A stretch of DNA of 64,000 nucleotides, from contig CAYHFN010000009.1 in the NCBI GenBank assembly GCA_964355925.1, positions 31,370 through 95,369 of the forward strand, read 5' to 3'. Origin of the DNA: UBA8401 sp964355925 (lineage in GTDB: Bacteria > Bacteroidota > Ignavibacteria > UBA10030 > UBA8401). Both the position numbers and the translations under genes were made by a program. The notes beneath the pieces were generated by a model. The model was given only the letters and a program-made list of their open reading frames with translations. It was not told where the DNA came from and did no database searches. Shown one piece after another: positions 7,330 through 17,124 of the stretch. Each line of letters opens with the position of its first letter. The first letter of the stretch is position 1.

Positions 7330-9756
7330 ATGGCAGCATATAAAAGTATTTCACCATACATACTCTTGACAATTCTTTTATGCAGCGTACCTTTATCCGC
7401 TCAAAAAGATCTTGAAAACAAAGGCGGAGTTATTATTGGATCGGTTCTCGATCAAAAATCATTAAAGCCTATAGAATTTGCAACGATAATGATCCATAAC
7501 AGGCTGGACAATAAGCTGTTAACGGGAGGAGTCACTAATGCTTCCGGCTCATTTAGGATAGAAGAACTGCCGGACGGGACATATTATGTCAAAATAAGTT
7601 TTATCGGTTTTGAGGCGTATCAATCCAAGAATCTGATCGTTGAAAGAGAATCGACCATCGATCTAGGAAAGGTCTTTTTGAACAATAAAGATATTGAAAT
7701 GCAGGATGTTCTGGTAAAAGCTGACCAGGTTCCTATATCCTATCAGATCGATAAAAAGATCATCAATGTAAGCGGTAACATCACTGCAACATCGGGGACA
7801 GCAGTTGATGTTCTTGAAAATGTTCCTTCGATAACAGTCGACATAGACGGAAATGTAAGTTTACGAGGAAGCGGGAATTTTACCGTTCTCATAGATGGCC
7901 GACCGACAATAATGGATGGGAACACCGCTCTGCAGCAGATCCCGGCAACATCAATTGAAAACATTGAAATAATAACCAACCCCTCGGCCAAATATGATCC
8001 CGAAGGGACGGCAGGAATAATAAATATTATTCACAAAAAGAATTCGAACAACGGCGTAAGCGGAATTGCCAGTGTAAATGCCGGGTTAAAGGATAAATAC
8101 GGAGCGGAAATATTAACAGACTACAAGAATAATAATGCTCAGTTTACGTTCGGTCTGAATTATAATAAAAGAAATATGACCTCCACAGAAAATGGAAGCA
8201 ACTGGACCAATGACGGAACTATGATCTCGTATTATAATTCTGACGGGAGCTCGTTTCGAAAAAATGAACATTCTGGTGTGCGTGGATCGTTTGGATGGAA
8301 TTTTGGAGATGAAAAGATCCTTACGCTAGGGGGGAAATATAGCAACAGAAAATCCTTTGAAAATTCCATTTCCAAATATTCCGAGTGGACTTCTTTGAAT
8401 ACCACAAAAAATTATTTCAATAGTAAAAACGAAGGGAAACGCGATGGTGGTGAGTATCAATTATCCGCTTCATATAATCATCCTTTTGACAACAATGGAC
8501 ACGAATTGGCAATAGAGCTAGATTATGAAGCGGAAGATGGCGATGATGAAACAATAAATAATCTTATCAATGGCATACAGATCGTTGATGGAAAGAAAGC
8601 ATCTGAATCTGGACCGGGGAGTGAGTTCACTTCAAAAATTGATTATCAATTACCCTTTGGAACCGATTCAAAAATTGAAGCCGGATATCAGGGTGAACTT
8701 CAGTTGTCGAACGAAATTACAGGATTAGAAATATATGATTCGGCAACAACTGTTTTTGTAATGAATACAATTTTTTCCAACGATATAAAATATTATACAA
8801 ATCAATATGCATTGTATTCAATGGTTTCAAGCACGATTGATCAGTTCGGATATAAGATCGGGATCAGAGAAGAATACACCGGAAGAGAAGTTACGATTGA
8901 CGCAAAGAACCAAAAATTTTCATTAGCAAAATGGGATAATTTTCCGACTGCGCATTTTTCTTATAATCTTGGTTCTGGCAATCAAATAATGACATCGTAT
9001 ACGAAGAGAATAAACAGGCCGCACGGATGGGAATTTGAACCTTTTTTAACCTGGATCGATGCATATAATGTCCGGATCGGCAACCCTTCAATATTACCGG
9101 AATATATTGATTCGTATGAACTTGGATTTCAAAAGATCATCGGCAATAGTTTATTTTCACTGGATTCATATTACCGTATCACCAACAATAAAATAGATCG
9201 TATACGTTCGTACTATTCCGAAAACGTTACTCAACAGACACCAATGAATATTGGGAAGGATTATGCGTTAGGTGCTGAATCGTTTTTTAATTTCGATCCT
9301 TTGAAGGGATGGAATGCTAATCTCATGGGTAATATATATAATTATACAATATCGGGAAGATTAAACGGCAGCGATTTCAGTAAAACTAGTTTTAATTGGA
9401 ATTTGAGATTTAATAATTCTTTAAAATTTGGAACCGAAACCCTGATTCAACTGAATGCAATGTATAATAGTCCCACAGTAAGCGCTCAGGGAAAACGTGA
9501 GGGATATATTGCAACCAACGTGGCTATTAAGCAGAATTTATTTGATAATCTACTTACCGCAACTTTGCAAATAAGAGATTTATTTTCAGCATCAACAAAT
9601 GAATCCGTGAGCGAATCAATTGATTTTTATAACTACCGTTATTCCAAACGGGAGTCTCCGGTTGTTATGCTTAATCTCCGTTTTAATATCAATAATTATG
9701 AAAACAATGAGCGTGAAAACGGAGAAGATAATATGGGAGATGATAACACACAATAA
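7330..9756 (+). CDS. TonB-dependent receptor with carboxypeptidase-regulatory-like domain
   Basis: 808 residues. The signal peptide ends near residue 24 (LLCSVPLSAQ). A CarboxypepD-regulatory-like fold follows (~35-115, with SVLDQKSLKPIEFATIMI and GTYYVKISFIGF). Then comes a plug domain (~130-230: VLENVPSITVDIDGNVSLRG and SAKYDPEGTAGIINI) and a long outer-membrane beta-barrel of the Bacteroidota type. Such receptors import bound ligands, often iron chelates, using TonB energy. No SusD partner is adjacent, which argues against a glycan system. It lies downstream of the cytochromes on the same strand. The substrate is unknown. Confidence 0.92.
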   Translation: MAAYKSISPYILLTILLCSVPLSAQKDLENKGGVIIGSVLDQKSLKPIEFATIMIHNRLDNKLLTGGVTNASGSFRIEELPDGTYYVKISFIGFEAYQSKNLIVERESTIDLGKVFLNNKDIEMQDVLVKADQVPISYQIDKKIINVSGNITATSGTAVDVLENVPSITVDIDGNVSLRGSGNFTVLIDGRPTIMDGNTALQQIPATSIENIEIITNPSAKYDPEGTAGIINIIHKKNSNNGVSGIASVNAGLKDKYGAEILTDYKNNNAQFTFGLNYNKRNMTSTENGSNWTNDGTMISYYNSDGSSFRKNEHSGVRGSFGWNFGDEKILTLGGKYSNRKSFENSISKYSEWTSLNTTKNYFNSKNEGKRDGGEYQLSASYNHPFDNNGHELAIELDYEAEDGDDETINNLINGIQIVDGKKASESGPGSEFTSKIDYQLPFGTDSKIEAGYQGELQLSNEITGLEIYDSATTVFVMNTIFSNDIKYYTNQYALYSMVSSTIDQFGYKIGIREEYTGREVTIDAKNQKFSLAKWDNFPTAHFSYNLGSGNQIMTSYTKRINRPHGWEFEPFLTWIDAYNVRIGNPSILPEYIDSYELGFQKIIGNSLFSLDSYYRITNNKIDRIRSYYSENVTQQTPMNIGKDYALGAESFFNFDPLKGWNANLMGNIYNYTISGRLNGSDFSKTSFNWNLRFNNSLKFGTETLIQLNAMYNSPTVSAQGKREGYIATNVAIKQNLFDNLLTATLQIRDLFSASTNESVSESIDFYNYRYSKRESPVVMLNLRFNINNYENNERENGEDNMGDDNTQ

Positions 9757-10085
9757 GATATTTCATTTAAAGTGGTCTCATAAATACCTAATTTCGAGAT
9801 GTGAAACATTGAGAATTCTTATTTTTATCCTCAACAATAAGATCAAGATTTCCTGATGGCCATCAGGCTCACTTGTTCTTTCGGGACTTCGTTTGGGAAG
9901 GGCAAATAAAATTCATTTTGAGATTGTTCTAGTTATTTTGGCATTTCTATAATTAGCATGGCATTAAAATTTATGCCAATGATTGTTTTTTTGACGTAAT
10001 ATCGGTTTTTAGAGTTAAATTTGTACAAACGAAACAAAGATAATTTTACTCGTCAATTTCTAATAAATAGTTTGTGGCTTCACCG
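9757..10085. other. Intergenic region with two palindromes
   Basis: No convincing gene is present. A perfect 16-bp palindrome, CCTGATGGCCATCAGG, occupies 9852-9867. An inverted repeat TGGCAT-N8-ATGCCA lies at 9959-9978, about 100 bases before the polyferredoxin gene, and could be a regulator site. No canonical promoter could be fixed with confidence. Confidence 0.5.
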
Positions 10086-11987
10086 ATGAAAAACAAACCA
10101 AGAACAATTTTTCAAGTTGGCTCCCTTGGGCTACTTTTATACGTTGCAGCAAGACCGATCGTTGACAAAACCTATGTGGCGGATTTTGAACAATATTGCC
10201 CGTTTGGAGGGCTTTCATCGTTCTTCAGTAAATTGAATCTTAATGCAATGGCTTGCACCATGAATGAAACCCAAGTGATGCTTGGCTTCGCACTGATACT
10301 TGGTGTTGGATTCATCGGTAAACTATTCTGCAGTTACATCTGTCCGATCGGAACCGTTACTGAATGGATCAGCAAGTTTGGTAAAAAATTAAACCTGCAA
10401 AGTGAAATTCCGAAAAAAATGAATCGGCTTCTTCGTTCACTGAAGTACATTTTGCTTTTCATTACGATCTATTTTACAATGACAAGCGGGGAGCTATTCT
10501 GTAAAAAATATGATCCATTCTTTGCCACGGTGCAGATGTTCAACAACGGAGACATTGTCCTTTATTACGCAATATCAGCTATGGTGCTCACGCTTGCCGG
10601 TTCGCTCTTCTTCCACCTTTTTTGGTGTAAATATCTTTGTCCCTTAGGCGCTATTAGCAACATTTTTTTGAATGCACCAGCAGCTGGCGGAGTGGTGTTG
10701 CTGTATGTCGCCGCTTACCTGTACGGATTTCAAGTCAGTATTTTTTGGCTGCTTGGTGGTTTGGTTCTTGTCGGATGGATCACTGAAATATTTTTCATGA
10801 AATCTTTTCTGCTGCCGATTCCAAGAATCACTAGGAACCAACTGACTTGCACAAATTGTAAACACTGTGACGAACAGTGTCCGCAAGGGATAAAAATATC
10901 TACAATGTCCACTGTGGAACACGTTGACTGCAATTTGTGTACCGATTGTGCTTATGAATGTCCACTCAAAAATGTTTTGATGATAAATAAAAAGGTGCAA
11001 AACAAGTATCTCGCACCAGTATCGGTTCTAATATTGATTGCAACAACTCTGATTACGGCAAGTTTTATTGAATTTACGACTATTTCTCTACGGTGGGGCA
11101 CAGGTACAACCAATGCATCAGTATTTTCTCAAACAGGAATGAAGAGTATTACCTGTTACGGAAGTTCAATGGCCCTTGCCGGCACTTTGGAAAACATTGA
11201 AGGAATATTGGGTATTGATACCTATGTAAAAAGTCATACGGTAAATATCTATTATGATTCATCGGTGATTTCACCGAAGAAAATCAAGGCATCACTCTTT
11301 TCATCCTCCAAAATAGTCCTTCGTGAACCAATGCATGATTCCAATGAACAAGTTGGTGTTTTTGATATTGGAATACTACGACTTTTTGATGCAATTGATT
11401 TCAAAGACCTTTCATCGTTGCTAGGTGAGAAAGAAGGAATACTTGGTTTTGAGACTCGATTTGGAGAACCGGTAAGAACAACCGTGTACTACCTGCCATT
11501 AAAAATCAGCCCCGCCGAAATCCGTATCCAGTTGAATCGAAATTACATTCTCCGAAATGGGAAAAAAGTTGACCTCAATTTTGAAACATCTGATCAAGGT
11601 AATGCAAGAAGTTCAATTAGTTTTACTCAATACCAAAACTTCATATTTAATTGCTATGATGACAGTTTCAATAATTATGAAGCGTATGAACCATCGAAAC
11701 TATCAGTATACAGCTTCCCAATGTCCGATGCTACAAATCCAGAATTACGAAAATATCTCGATTTGCTAGCAAGCCATCTGTCGAATGATGAAGGTATCGT
11801 TCGATTCAGAACTTACTTTGATGGTAATGCGATGGGGTGTATATATTTTGATGCGAAGAAAACAAATAAAGCAGAGATCAAAATTGCTCTCACAAAAAAT
11901 ATACTAACATATTTTATTTCAGATAACCAAACCGAGCAAATTCCGAATCCATTTCACATCGACCTTGGTGCGGAACGAGGTAAGTAG
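10086..11987 (+). CDS. NapH-like polyferredoxin membrane protein with three HMA-like repeats
   Basis: About 633 residues from the ATG at 10086; a GTG at 10074 would add four. The N-terminal half is a NapH/CcoG-type membrane unit with CSYICPIG and CKYLCPLG motifs. It is followed by two 4Fe-4S clusters, CTNCKHCDEQCP and CNLCTDCAYECP. After a further helix, the last ~290 residues hold three diverged copies of an HMA-like ferredoxin fold, beginning EGILGIDTYV, EGILGFETRF and EGIVRFRTYF. The first retains one cysteine (ITCYGS). The protein could pass electrons across the membrane and sense or handle metal; that combination is inference. No strong ribosome-binding site is visible. Confidence 0.85.
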   Translation: MKNKPRTIFQVGSLGLLLYVAARPIVDKTYVADFEQYCPFGGLSSFFSKLNLNAMACTMNETQVMLGFALILGVGFIGKLFCSYICPIGTVTEWISKFGKKLNLQSEIPKKMNRLLRSLKYILLFITIYFTMTSGELFCKKYDPFFATVQMFNNGDIVLYYAISAMVLTLAGSLFFHLFWCKYLCPLGAISNIFLNAPAAGGVVLLYVAAYLYGFQVSIFWLLGGLVLVGWITEIFFMKSFLLPIPRITRNQLTCTNCKHCDEQCPQGIKISTMSTVEHVDCNLCTDCAYECPLKNVLMINKKVQNKYLAPVSVLILIATTLITASFIEFTTISLRWGTGTTNASVFSQTGMKSITCYGSSMALAGTLENIEGILGIDTYVKSHTVNIYYDSSVISPKKIKASLFSSSKIVLREPMHDSNEQVGVFDIGILRLFDAIDFKDLSSLLGEKEGILGFETRFGEPVRTTVYYLPLKISPAEIRIQLNRNYILRNGKKVDLNFETSDQGNARSSISFTQYQNFIFNCYDDSFNNYEAYEPSKLSVYSFPMSDATNPELRKYLDLLASHLSNDEGIVRFRTYFDGNAMGCIYFDAKKTNKAEIKIALTKNILTYFISDNQTEQIPNPFHIDLGAERGK

Positions 11988-11998
11988 CTGAGAAAAAA

Positions 11999-12027
11999 AA
12001 CGGCAACCGGGATAAGCAGTTGCCGTT
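11999..12027 (-). terminator. Rho-independent terminator
   Basis: A perfect 9-bp stem (11999-12007 with 12019-12027, AACGGCAAC/GTTGCCGTT) has an 11-base loop. It is preceded on the plus strand by a run of A, so on the minus strand a T-run follows. It ends the small exported protein gene at 12048-12257 and may also slow transcripts from the polyferredoxin gene. Confidence 0.8.
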
Positions 12028-12047
12028 GCCATTCAGAAATTTGACGG

Positions 12048-12257
12048 TTATTTCTTTTCGATTTTCTTTTCGTCTGCACATTTCCCTTTTTCAGAACAAG
12101 TCTCACAACTCTTTTTTGCTTTTTTCACGGTTTTATGCACTTGTACCGTCTTCTTTATTTCTTTTGTTTCTTTCTTTGCTTCCTGTGTCTGGGCAAAGAC
12201 AAGCCCGCCGAATGTTAAAATTGCGGCAATGGTCAATAACGAAATTACTTTTTTCAT
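12048..12257 (-). CDS. Small exported Lys-rich protein with CxxC
   Basis: 69 residues from the ATG at 12257, which has AAAGGA at the right distance. A signal peptide (KKVISLLTIAAILTFGGLVFAQ) is followed by a short mature chain that is extremely rich in Lys and Glu. The chain contains CETCSEKGKC near its end, giving three cysteines that might bind metal or form a disulfide. No family is recognised. It converges with the polyferredoxin gene and is terminated by the hairpin at 11999-12027. The low sequence complexity makes homology assignment unreliable. Confidence 0.72.
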   Translation of the reverse strand: MKKVISLLTIAAILTFGGLVFAQTQEAKKETKEIKKTVQVHKTVKKAKKSCETCSEKGKCADEKKIEKK

Positions 12258-12493
12258 GATTTTTCCTTTGCGTTTTGGGGTAAATGATTTTATTACATGC
12301 AAAACTCGTTAAGTGTAAAATAATAAAAATATTTTACCAATTCAACTTGTTGCTATCAGCTCTTGAAATGAAATGCAAAAAAATGTTAAAGGTTTGCATA
12401 AAATCACTAAACGTATAGAATTGTACGCCAATGAGTAGCAAACAGAGAAACAAAATAGAACATGTAGTGGTTTTTCAATGCACTGGATTGATG

Positions 12494-13219
12494 TTACGCA
12501 TCTTCCCCCAATTTCGCCAACCCGGCAGAACCGGCTATAACTCGTGTCGCTTTTGCAACCTTTAACACGCGTGCGATTTCCTGAATCGTAGAACCGGTCG
12601 TAACGATATCATCTACCAGAAGGATATTTTTCCCACGGATCACATCAGCTTCATTTATTTCAAACGCATCAGCAATATTCTTTTTGCGCTCTTCGGCATT
12701 GAGGTGTGTTTGTGTTTCTGTATATCTGGAACGGCGGACAATATCGGGAAGAACCGGAACGGTGATGATGGACGATATTCCATTTGCAATCCAAACACTT
12801 TGATTGTATCCCCGTTCCCTCTCTTTTCGTTTATTCAACGGCACTGGAATGATACAGTCGATTGTTTTATCGGCGATCTTTTTCCCGAGGCGGACACCCA
12901 GTTCAAATCCGAACGTTGTACCTTCATCATACTTTAATGAGTGGGCAAGCGTTTGCAGCAGTTTTCCTTTCTCAAAATAAAACAATGTCACAAAATCATC
13001 GATCACTTTCCCTTCGCGGAATCGTTCGATAAGTATTTTGTAGGTGTAATCATTTTCACTGACTTTTGATAATGAATTCCAACAATTGTTGCACACTCTC
13101 TGTTCGTCATTGTTCAACCGTTCACCGCAATGAAGACATTCAGTGACGAATAGAAAATCATGGAGGGGCTGAAGAATTGAAGAAAAGGAAAGCATTGATA
13201 TTCTTTGTAATTCTTCCAT
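12494..13219 (-). CDS. comF: ComF-family phosphoribosyltransferase-like protein
   Basis: 241 residues. An N-terminal zinc-binding motif, CLHCGERL followed by CNNCW, is typical of ComF. The C-terminal half is a type I phosphoribosyltransferase fold with the PRPP-binding loop in ILLVDDIVTTGSTI. The middle holds IPVPLNKRKERERGYNQS, the family's second signature. ComF proteins are needed for DNA uptake in naturally competent bacteria, though the biochemical activity is not settled. It lies 54 bases downstream of uvrB on the same strand. No other competence genes are visible in the window. Confidence 0.92.
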   Translation of the reverse strand: MEELQRISMLSFSSILQPLHDFLFVTECLHCGERLNNDEQRVCNNCWNSLSKVSENDYTYKILIERFREGKVIDDFVTLFYFEKGKLLQTLAHSLKYDEGTTFGFELGVRLGKKIADKTIDCIIPVPLNKRKERERGYNQSVWIANGISSIITVPVLPDIVRRSRYTETQTHLNAEERKKNIADAFEINEADVIRGKNILLVDDIVTTGSTIQEIARVLKVAKATRVIAGSAGLAKLGEDA

Positions 13220-13273
13220 ATCTGAAATATGTTACACCATTGAAATGACAGAGAAATTGTTTTCGAAATAAAT

Positions 13274-15286
13274 TTACTTTTTCCCTGTCAGATTATTGAT
13301 CTCATCACGTAATTGTGCGGCACGTTCAAATTCCAGATCCGCTGATGCTCGCATCATTTCGCTGTTCAACTCTTCAATAAGATCTTGACGTTGTTCGGCA
13401 GAAAGATATTTGGTAATCGATTCCGCAACGACCGGCAGATGTTTCAGATCTTTCCGAGCATCGTACTTTGAAGAAACATCGGCAACTGCGGTGGAAGCAA
13501 TGATCTCTTCGCGCGATTTGTAGATCGTTTTCGGCGTAATCCCATGTTCTGTATTATATGCCATTTGTTTTGTACGCCTGCGGTCGGTCTCATCCATCGT
13601 TTTTCTCATGGAATCTGTGATTCTATCCGCATACATGATCACTTTACCGTTTGCATTCCGCGCTGTTCGTCCAGCGGTTTGAATCAGTGAACGCTCCGAA
13701 CGAAGGAACCCCTCTTTGTCGGCATCTAAAATTGCAACAAGCGATACTTCCGGAAGATCGAGCCCTTCGCGAAGTAAATTGACTCCAACGATCACATCGC
13801 TGTTTCCTAACCGAAGATTTCGTAGGATCTCAACACGGTGAAGTGCATCAACTTCAGAATGGATGTACTCTACTTTGATGCCAATTTCAAGCAGATATTC
13901 GGTAAGATCTTCCGCCATGCGTTTCGTTAATGTCGTCACTAATGCGCGTTCATTCTTCTTCGTGACCGCGCGGATCTCAGCGATCAGGTCATCGATCTGC
14001 TGTTTCACCGGACGAACCTCTATCACGGGATCGAGCAATCCAGTCGGTCGGATCACTTGTTCAACAAATACTCCCTGCGTTTTTTCCATTTCATATTTTC
14101 CCGGTGTTGCACTGACAAAGATCGTTTGATTCACGATCTGTTCCCACTCATCAAACTTCAACGGACGGTTATCGAGTGCCGACGGAAGACGAAATCCATG
14201 TTCAACAAGAGTCATTTTTCGACTTCGGTCTCCAAAATACATTGCGCCGATCTGGGGCACACTCACGTGCGATTCGTCGATGATAAGTAGAAAATCTTTA
14301 GGAAAATAATCGAACAAACAAAATGGCCGTGATCCGGGGGGACGCGATGCGAGATGCCGCGAATAGTTCTCAATGCCGCTGCAATACCCAACCTCGCGCA
14401 TCATTTCAAGATCGAAACGCGTTCGCTGCTCAAGACGCTGCGCCTCAACAAGTTTATCAAGATGACGCATTTCCGTCAGTCGCTCTTTTAATTCAATTTC
14501 AATTGATTTTATTCCTTTTTCCAAAGATTCACGTGTTGTTACGAATTGTTTGGCGGGATAAATGACATCGTAATCCGTTTCTCCAATGATCGAACCATCC
14601 AACGAATTGATGTAGGATATTTTTTCGATCTCATCGCCGAAAAATTCCACACGGATCGCTTCATCATTCTCGTACGCGGGAATCACTTCAACAACATCGC
14701 CACGCACACGGAATGTGCCGCGCTGAAATTCATAGTCATTGCGGGAATAGAAAATATCGAGCAGTTTACGGAGCAGCTTGTTCCGTTCAATCTTATCCCC
14801 TTTTTTGATCACCACCATTTGTGCGATCCACTCATCCGGCGCACCAATCCCATAAATGCAGCTGACCGATGCCACGACGATCACATTTCTCTTTCCGGAA
14901 AGGAGCGCACTGGTTGCACGCAATCGGAGACGATCGATCTCTTCATTCACCGAAGAATCCTTTTGGATATATGTATCCGTTGTCGGCACGTACGCTTCGG
15001 GCTGATAATAATCATAGTAGCTGATGAAAAACTCTACGTGATCTTTCGGAAAGAACGTTTTGAACTCGGCATACAACTGCGCTGCAAGCGTTTTGTTATG
15101 CGACATGATCAGCACCGGGCGGTCGAAATTTTTGATGACATTCGAAACAGAAAATGTCTTTCCGCTTCCCGTTACGCCAAGCAGTGTTTGATATTTGTCT
15201 CCGCGTTCAATCCCTTCGGTCAATTGACGGATCGCTTCCGGCTGGTCCCCTTGTGGTGTATAATCTGAAACAAGTGTGAATCCCAT
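13274..15286 (-). CDS. uvrB: Excinuclease ABC subunit B
   Basis: 670 residues, the normal length for UvrB. The opening is DYTPQGDQPEAIRQL. Walker A is LLGVTGSGKT, and the beta-hairpin region YYDYYQPEAYVP inserts between DNA strands. Helicase motifs follow (ATPGKYE, VGVNLLREGLDLPEVSLV, QTAGRTARN), and the C-terminal UVR domain that contacts UvrA/UvrC closes the protein (DLEFERAAQLRDEI). UvrB verifies damage and nucleates incision in nucleotide excision repair. uvrA and uvrC are not in the window. The ATG at 15286 matches the family start. Confidence 0.98.
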   Translation of the reverse strand: MGFTLVSDYTPQGDQPEAIRQLTEGIERGDKYQTLLGVTGSGKTFSVSNVIKNFDRPVLIMSHNKTLAAQLYAEFKTFFPKDHVEFFISYYDYYQPEAYVPTTDTYIQKDSSVNEEIDRLRLRATSALLSGKRNVIVVASVSCIYGIGAPDEWIAQMVVIKKGDKIERNKLLRKLLDIFYSRNDYEFQRGTFRVRGDVVEVIPAYENDEAIRVEFFGDEIEKISYINSLDGSIIGETDYDVIYPAKQFVTTRESLEKGIKSIEIELKERLTEMRHLDKLVEAQRLEQRTRFDLEMMREVGYCSGIENYSRHLASRPPGSRPFCLFDYFPKDFLLIIDESHVSVPQIGAMYFGDRSRKMTLVEHGFRLPSALDNRPLKFDEWEQIVNQTIFVSATPGKYEMEKTQGVFVEQVIRPTGLLDPVIEVRPVKQQIDDLIAEIRAVTKKNERALVTTLTKRMAEDLTEYLLEIGIKVEYIHSEVDALHRVEILRNLRLGNSDVIVGVNLLREGLDLPEVSLVAILDADKEGFLRSERSLIQTAGRTARNANGKVIMYADRITDSMRKTMDETDRRRTKQMAYNTEHGITPKTIYKSREEIIASTAVADVSSKYDARKDLKHLPVVAESITKYLSAEQRQDLIEELNSEMMRASADLEFERAAQLRDEINNLTGKK

Positions 15287-15358
15287 CGTACCGATATACT
15301 TTCTTGTTGTTGCAGCTTAGAAAAAGTTTTGGGTTGGAAAATAACTTCAAATTAAAAT

Positions 15359-15976
15359 TTACGGTTTATATAATCCTTTTGCATTTGCTCCCATCAATCC
15401 GGATTTGTAGGAGCGTTCATCGACATGCTGCAGCGAACGGATCTGAGACAAAGTCATCAATTTCTTTACAGGAAGGTAACTTAATTTTAATCCGATCGCT
15501 TCCATTGTTTCATCTTCAAATTCAAAATTTTTATAGGGAGAAAGGTTCAGCGGAACGGAGAATCGGCGTAACGTTTTTTCTTTATTCACATTATAGAATA
15601 GTTCGAAATACGACATCACCAATTCTCGAACAGTTTTATAAATTGGTTCTCGGAACCGTAATCCGGCAAAATTCGATTTTGCAATCGCGCCGAAATATCC
15701 GTTCTTTTTGAAGATCGCAATCACATGGTCGTCATCGCGGACCGCCTGCATATCAACGATCATAGGCTTGAATCCAATACGGCGAAGCATTGCCGCAGCA
15801 AAAACAGCTCCATCAAAACAATGTGCTTTCTTATCACAAAGAACAGTGCGCGGAGATCGATAACGAGACTCTGAACTGTATGTTGTGCTATCCAGAAATA
15901 GTTGGATCTTGTACGGGGTTGTAAACGTCCGTATGGTTTTCAGTTCTTGAGTTGTCCAACCAGAATGGATCTTCAT
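15359..15976 (-). CDS. Transglutaminase-fold-like protein
   Basis: 205 residues without a signal peptide. The central part has a cysteine in KKAHCFDGAVFAAAMLRRIG, a histidine in DDDHVIAIF, and a polar residue in AIAKSNFAG. Together these resemble the Cys-His-Asp/Asn arrangement of transglutaminase-like cysteine proteases, but I cannot confirm family membership. Its ATG abuts the stop codon of the upstream secreted nuclease-like gene (15977-17092), so the two are probably co-transcribed. The C-terminal ~70 residues are not recognised. Function unknown. Confidence 0.65.
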   Translation of the reverse strand: MKIHSGWTTQELKTIRTFTTPYKIQLFLDSTTYSSESRYRSPRTVLCDKKAHCFDGAVFAAAMLRRIGFKPMIVDMQAVRDDDHVIAIFKKNGYFGAIAKSNFAGLRFREPIYKTVRELVMSYFELFYNVNKEKTLRRFSVPLNLSPYKNFEFEDETMEAIGLKLSYLPVKKLMTLSQIRSLQHVDERSYKSGLMGANAKGLYKP

Positions 15977-17092
15977 CTATTTTAAATACACTAATTTTTT
16001 AGTTTGAGAAAAATTGTTCGTTTCCATTCTGTAAAAATAGACTCCGCTGGAAAAATTTTCCGCATTCCAATCAACACTATACGTTCCTTTTTCTAACTTG
16101 GTATTCACCAACGACGCGATCTCTTTCCCTTCCATTGAAAGGATTGTAAGCGTTACATTTCCGGCATCAGCGACTTCAAACTGTATGGTTGTTTTAGGAT
16201 TGAACGGGTTCGGAAAATTTTGGAGAAGGGAGAATTCTTGGGGATTTAAAGCTTGTATCTTCTTGACAATTGTCGGCATCTTCAGCAATCCAGCGTTAAC
16301 CCAGGCAGTATACCAAAGACTTGCAAGATCGATCGTAGCAGATTGGATCTGTGCTTTTGTCATTGCTCCTAGCTGCTGCCACATAAGATCATAATATTGC
16401 GTTGAGTATGAACCTGCCGTAACAGCTTTGGCGGTGTTATCAGCACGGAAGATCGAATCGCATAATGCGTTAGATTTGAGAATATAATCGAATGCAAATC
16501 CGTACACATCGGTGATGTACTTTACCGAATCTTTTGTCACGGTAATCTGCGCTTGAAATTTTTTCACCATATCCGATTCATAACGGGAATGGATCCCGGT
16601 ATTACCGGTAAGTTTCCCATCGTAATTTTCAGTTGCATGAAGCGGCTGATGCGGATCGGCGGAATAATGACCGAGATCAGCAGCGGATTGATACGCTGCA
16701 TTCCAATCTCCACGTTTTAGCTGTGCAGTCAATGAATCCATCACTTCAACAGTTGCCCACGGATTTGTCCCATTAAACTTTACACGGCTCCATCCATATT
16801 TCATAACAAGATTACTGAAATTTCTATCGAGGTTTTTAAAATCAGGGTATTCATCAACATCCAAATAATGCCTGTATTGTTCTGCGAGCATTGCTGTATC
16901 GCGAGGAGTTACTTGATATATTCGCGAATCTGCATCTGAAGCATGGGTTTCAAAAAACAACTGCTGAGCGATAAATTGTTGCATTGATGCCGGAAGATGT
17001 TTCACCGCATTCTTATTGATAATCTTATGACCGTCTCCCCCCCACGCCAACAATCCTTGATAACAAAAAATAATCGCAAAAAGAAAACGCAT
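15977..17092 (-). CDS. S1/P1-nuclease/phospholipase-C-like zinc enzyme with T9SS sorting domain
   Basis: 371 residues. A signal peptide of ~16 residues leaves Trp17 as mature N-terminus, followed by GGDGHKI. In S1/P1 nucleases the N-terminal Trp is itself a zinc ligand. Other candidate ligands are in ETHASDADSRI, YRHYLDVDEY and LGHYSADPHQPLHATENYDG, the trinuclear-zinc pattern of the family. The last ~80 residues form a type A T9SS sorting domain (FSLLQNFPNPFNPKTTIQF, ending LVYLK), so the enzyme is exported to or past the cell surface. Likely role: scavenging nucleic acid or phospholipid outside the cell. Confidence 0.86.
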   Translation of the reverse strand: MRFLFAIIFCYQGLLAWGGDGHKIINKNAVKHLPASMQQFIAQQLFFETHASDADSRIYQVTPRDTAMLAEQYRHYLDVDEYPDFKNLDRNFSNLVMKYGWSRVKFNGTNPWATVEVMDSLTAQLKRGDWNAAYQSAADLGHYSADPHQPLHATENYDGKLTGNTGIHSRYESDMVKKFQAQITVTKDSVKYITDVYGFAFDYILKSNALCDSIFRADNTAKAVTAGSYSTQYYDLMWQQLGAMTKAQIQSATIDLASLWYTAWVNAGLLKMPTIVKKIQALNPQEFSLLQNFPNPFNPKTTIQFEVADAGNVTLTILSMEGKEIASLVNTKLEKGTYSVDWNAENFSSGVYFYRMETNNFSQTKKLVYLK

Positions 17093-17124
17093 TGAACAAG
17101 AACTCCAAATAATTAGAATGTAAA

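Noticed and set aside
14546..15268. A 240-codon open frame on the plus strand
   Set aside because: It lies wholly antisense to uvrB, whose frame is fully conserved; it is a shadow of uvrB codon use.
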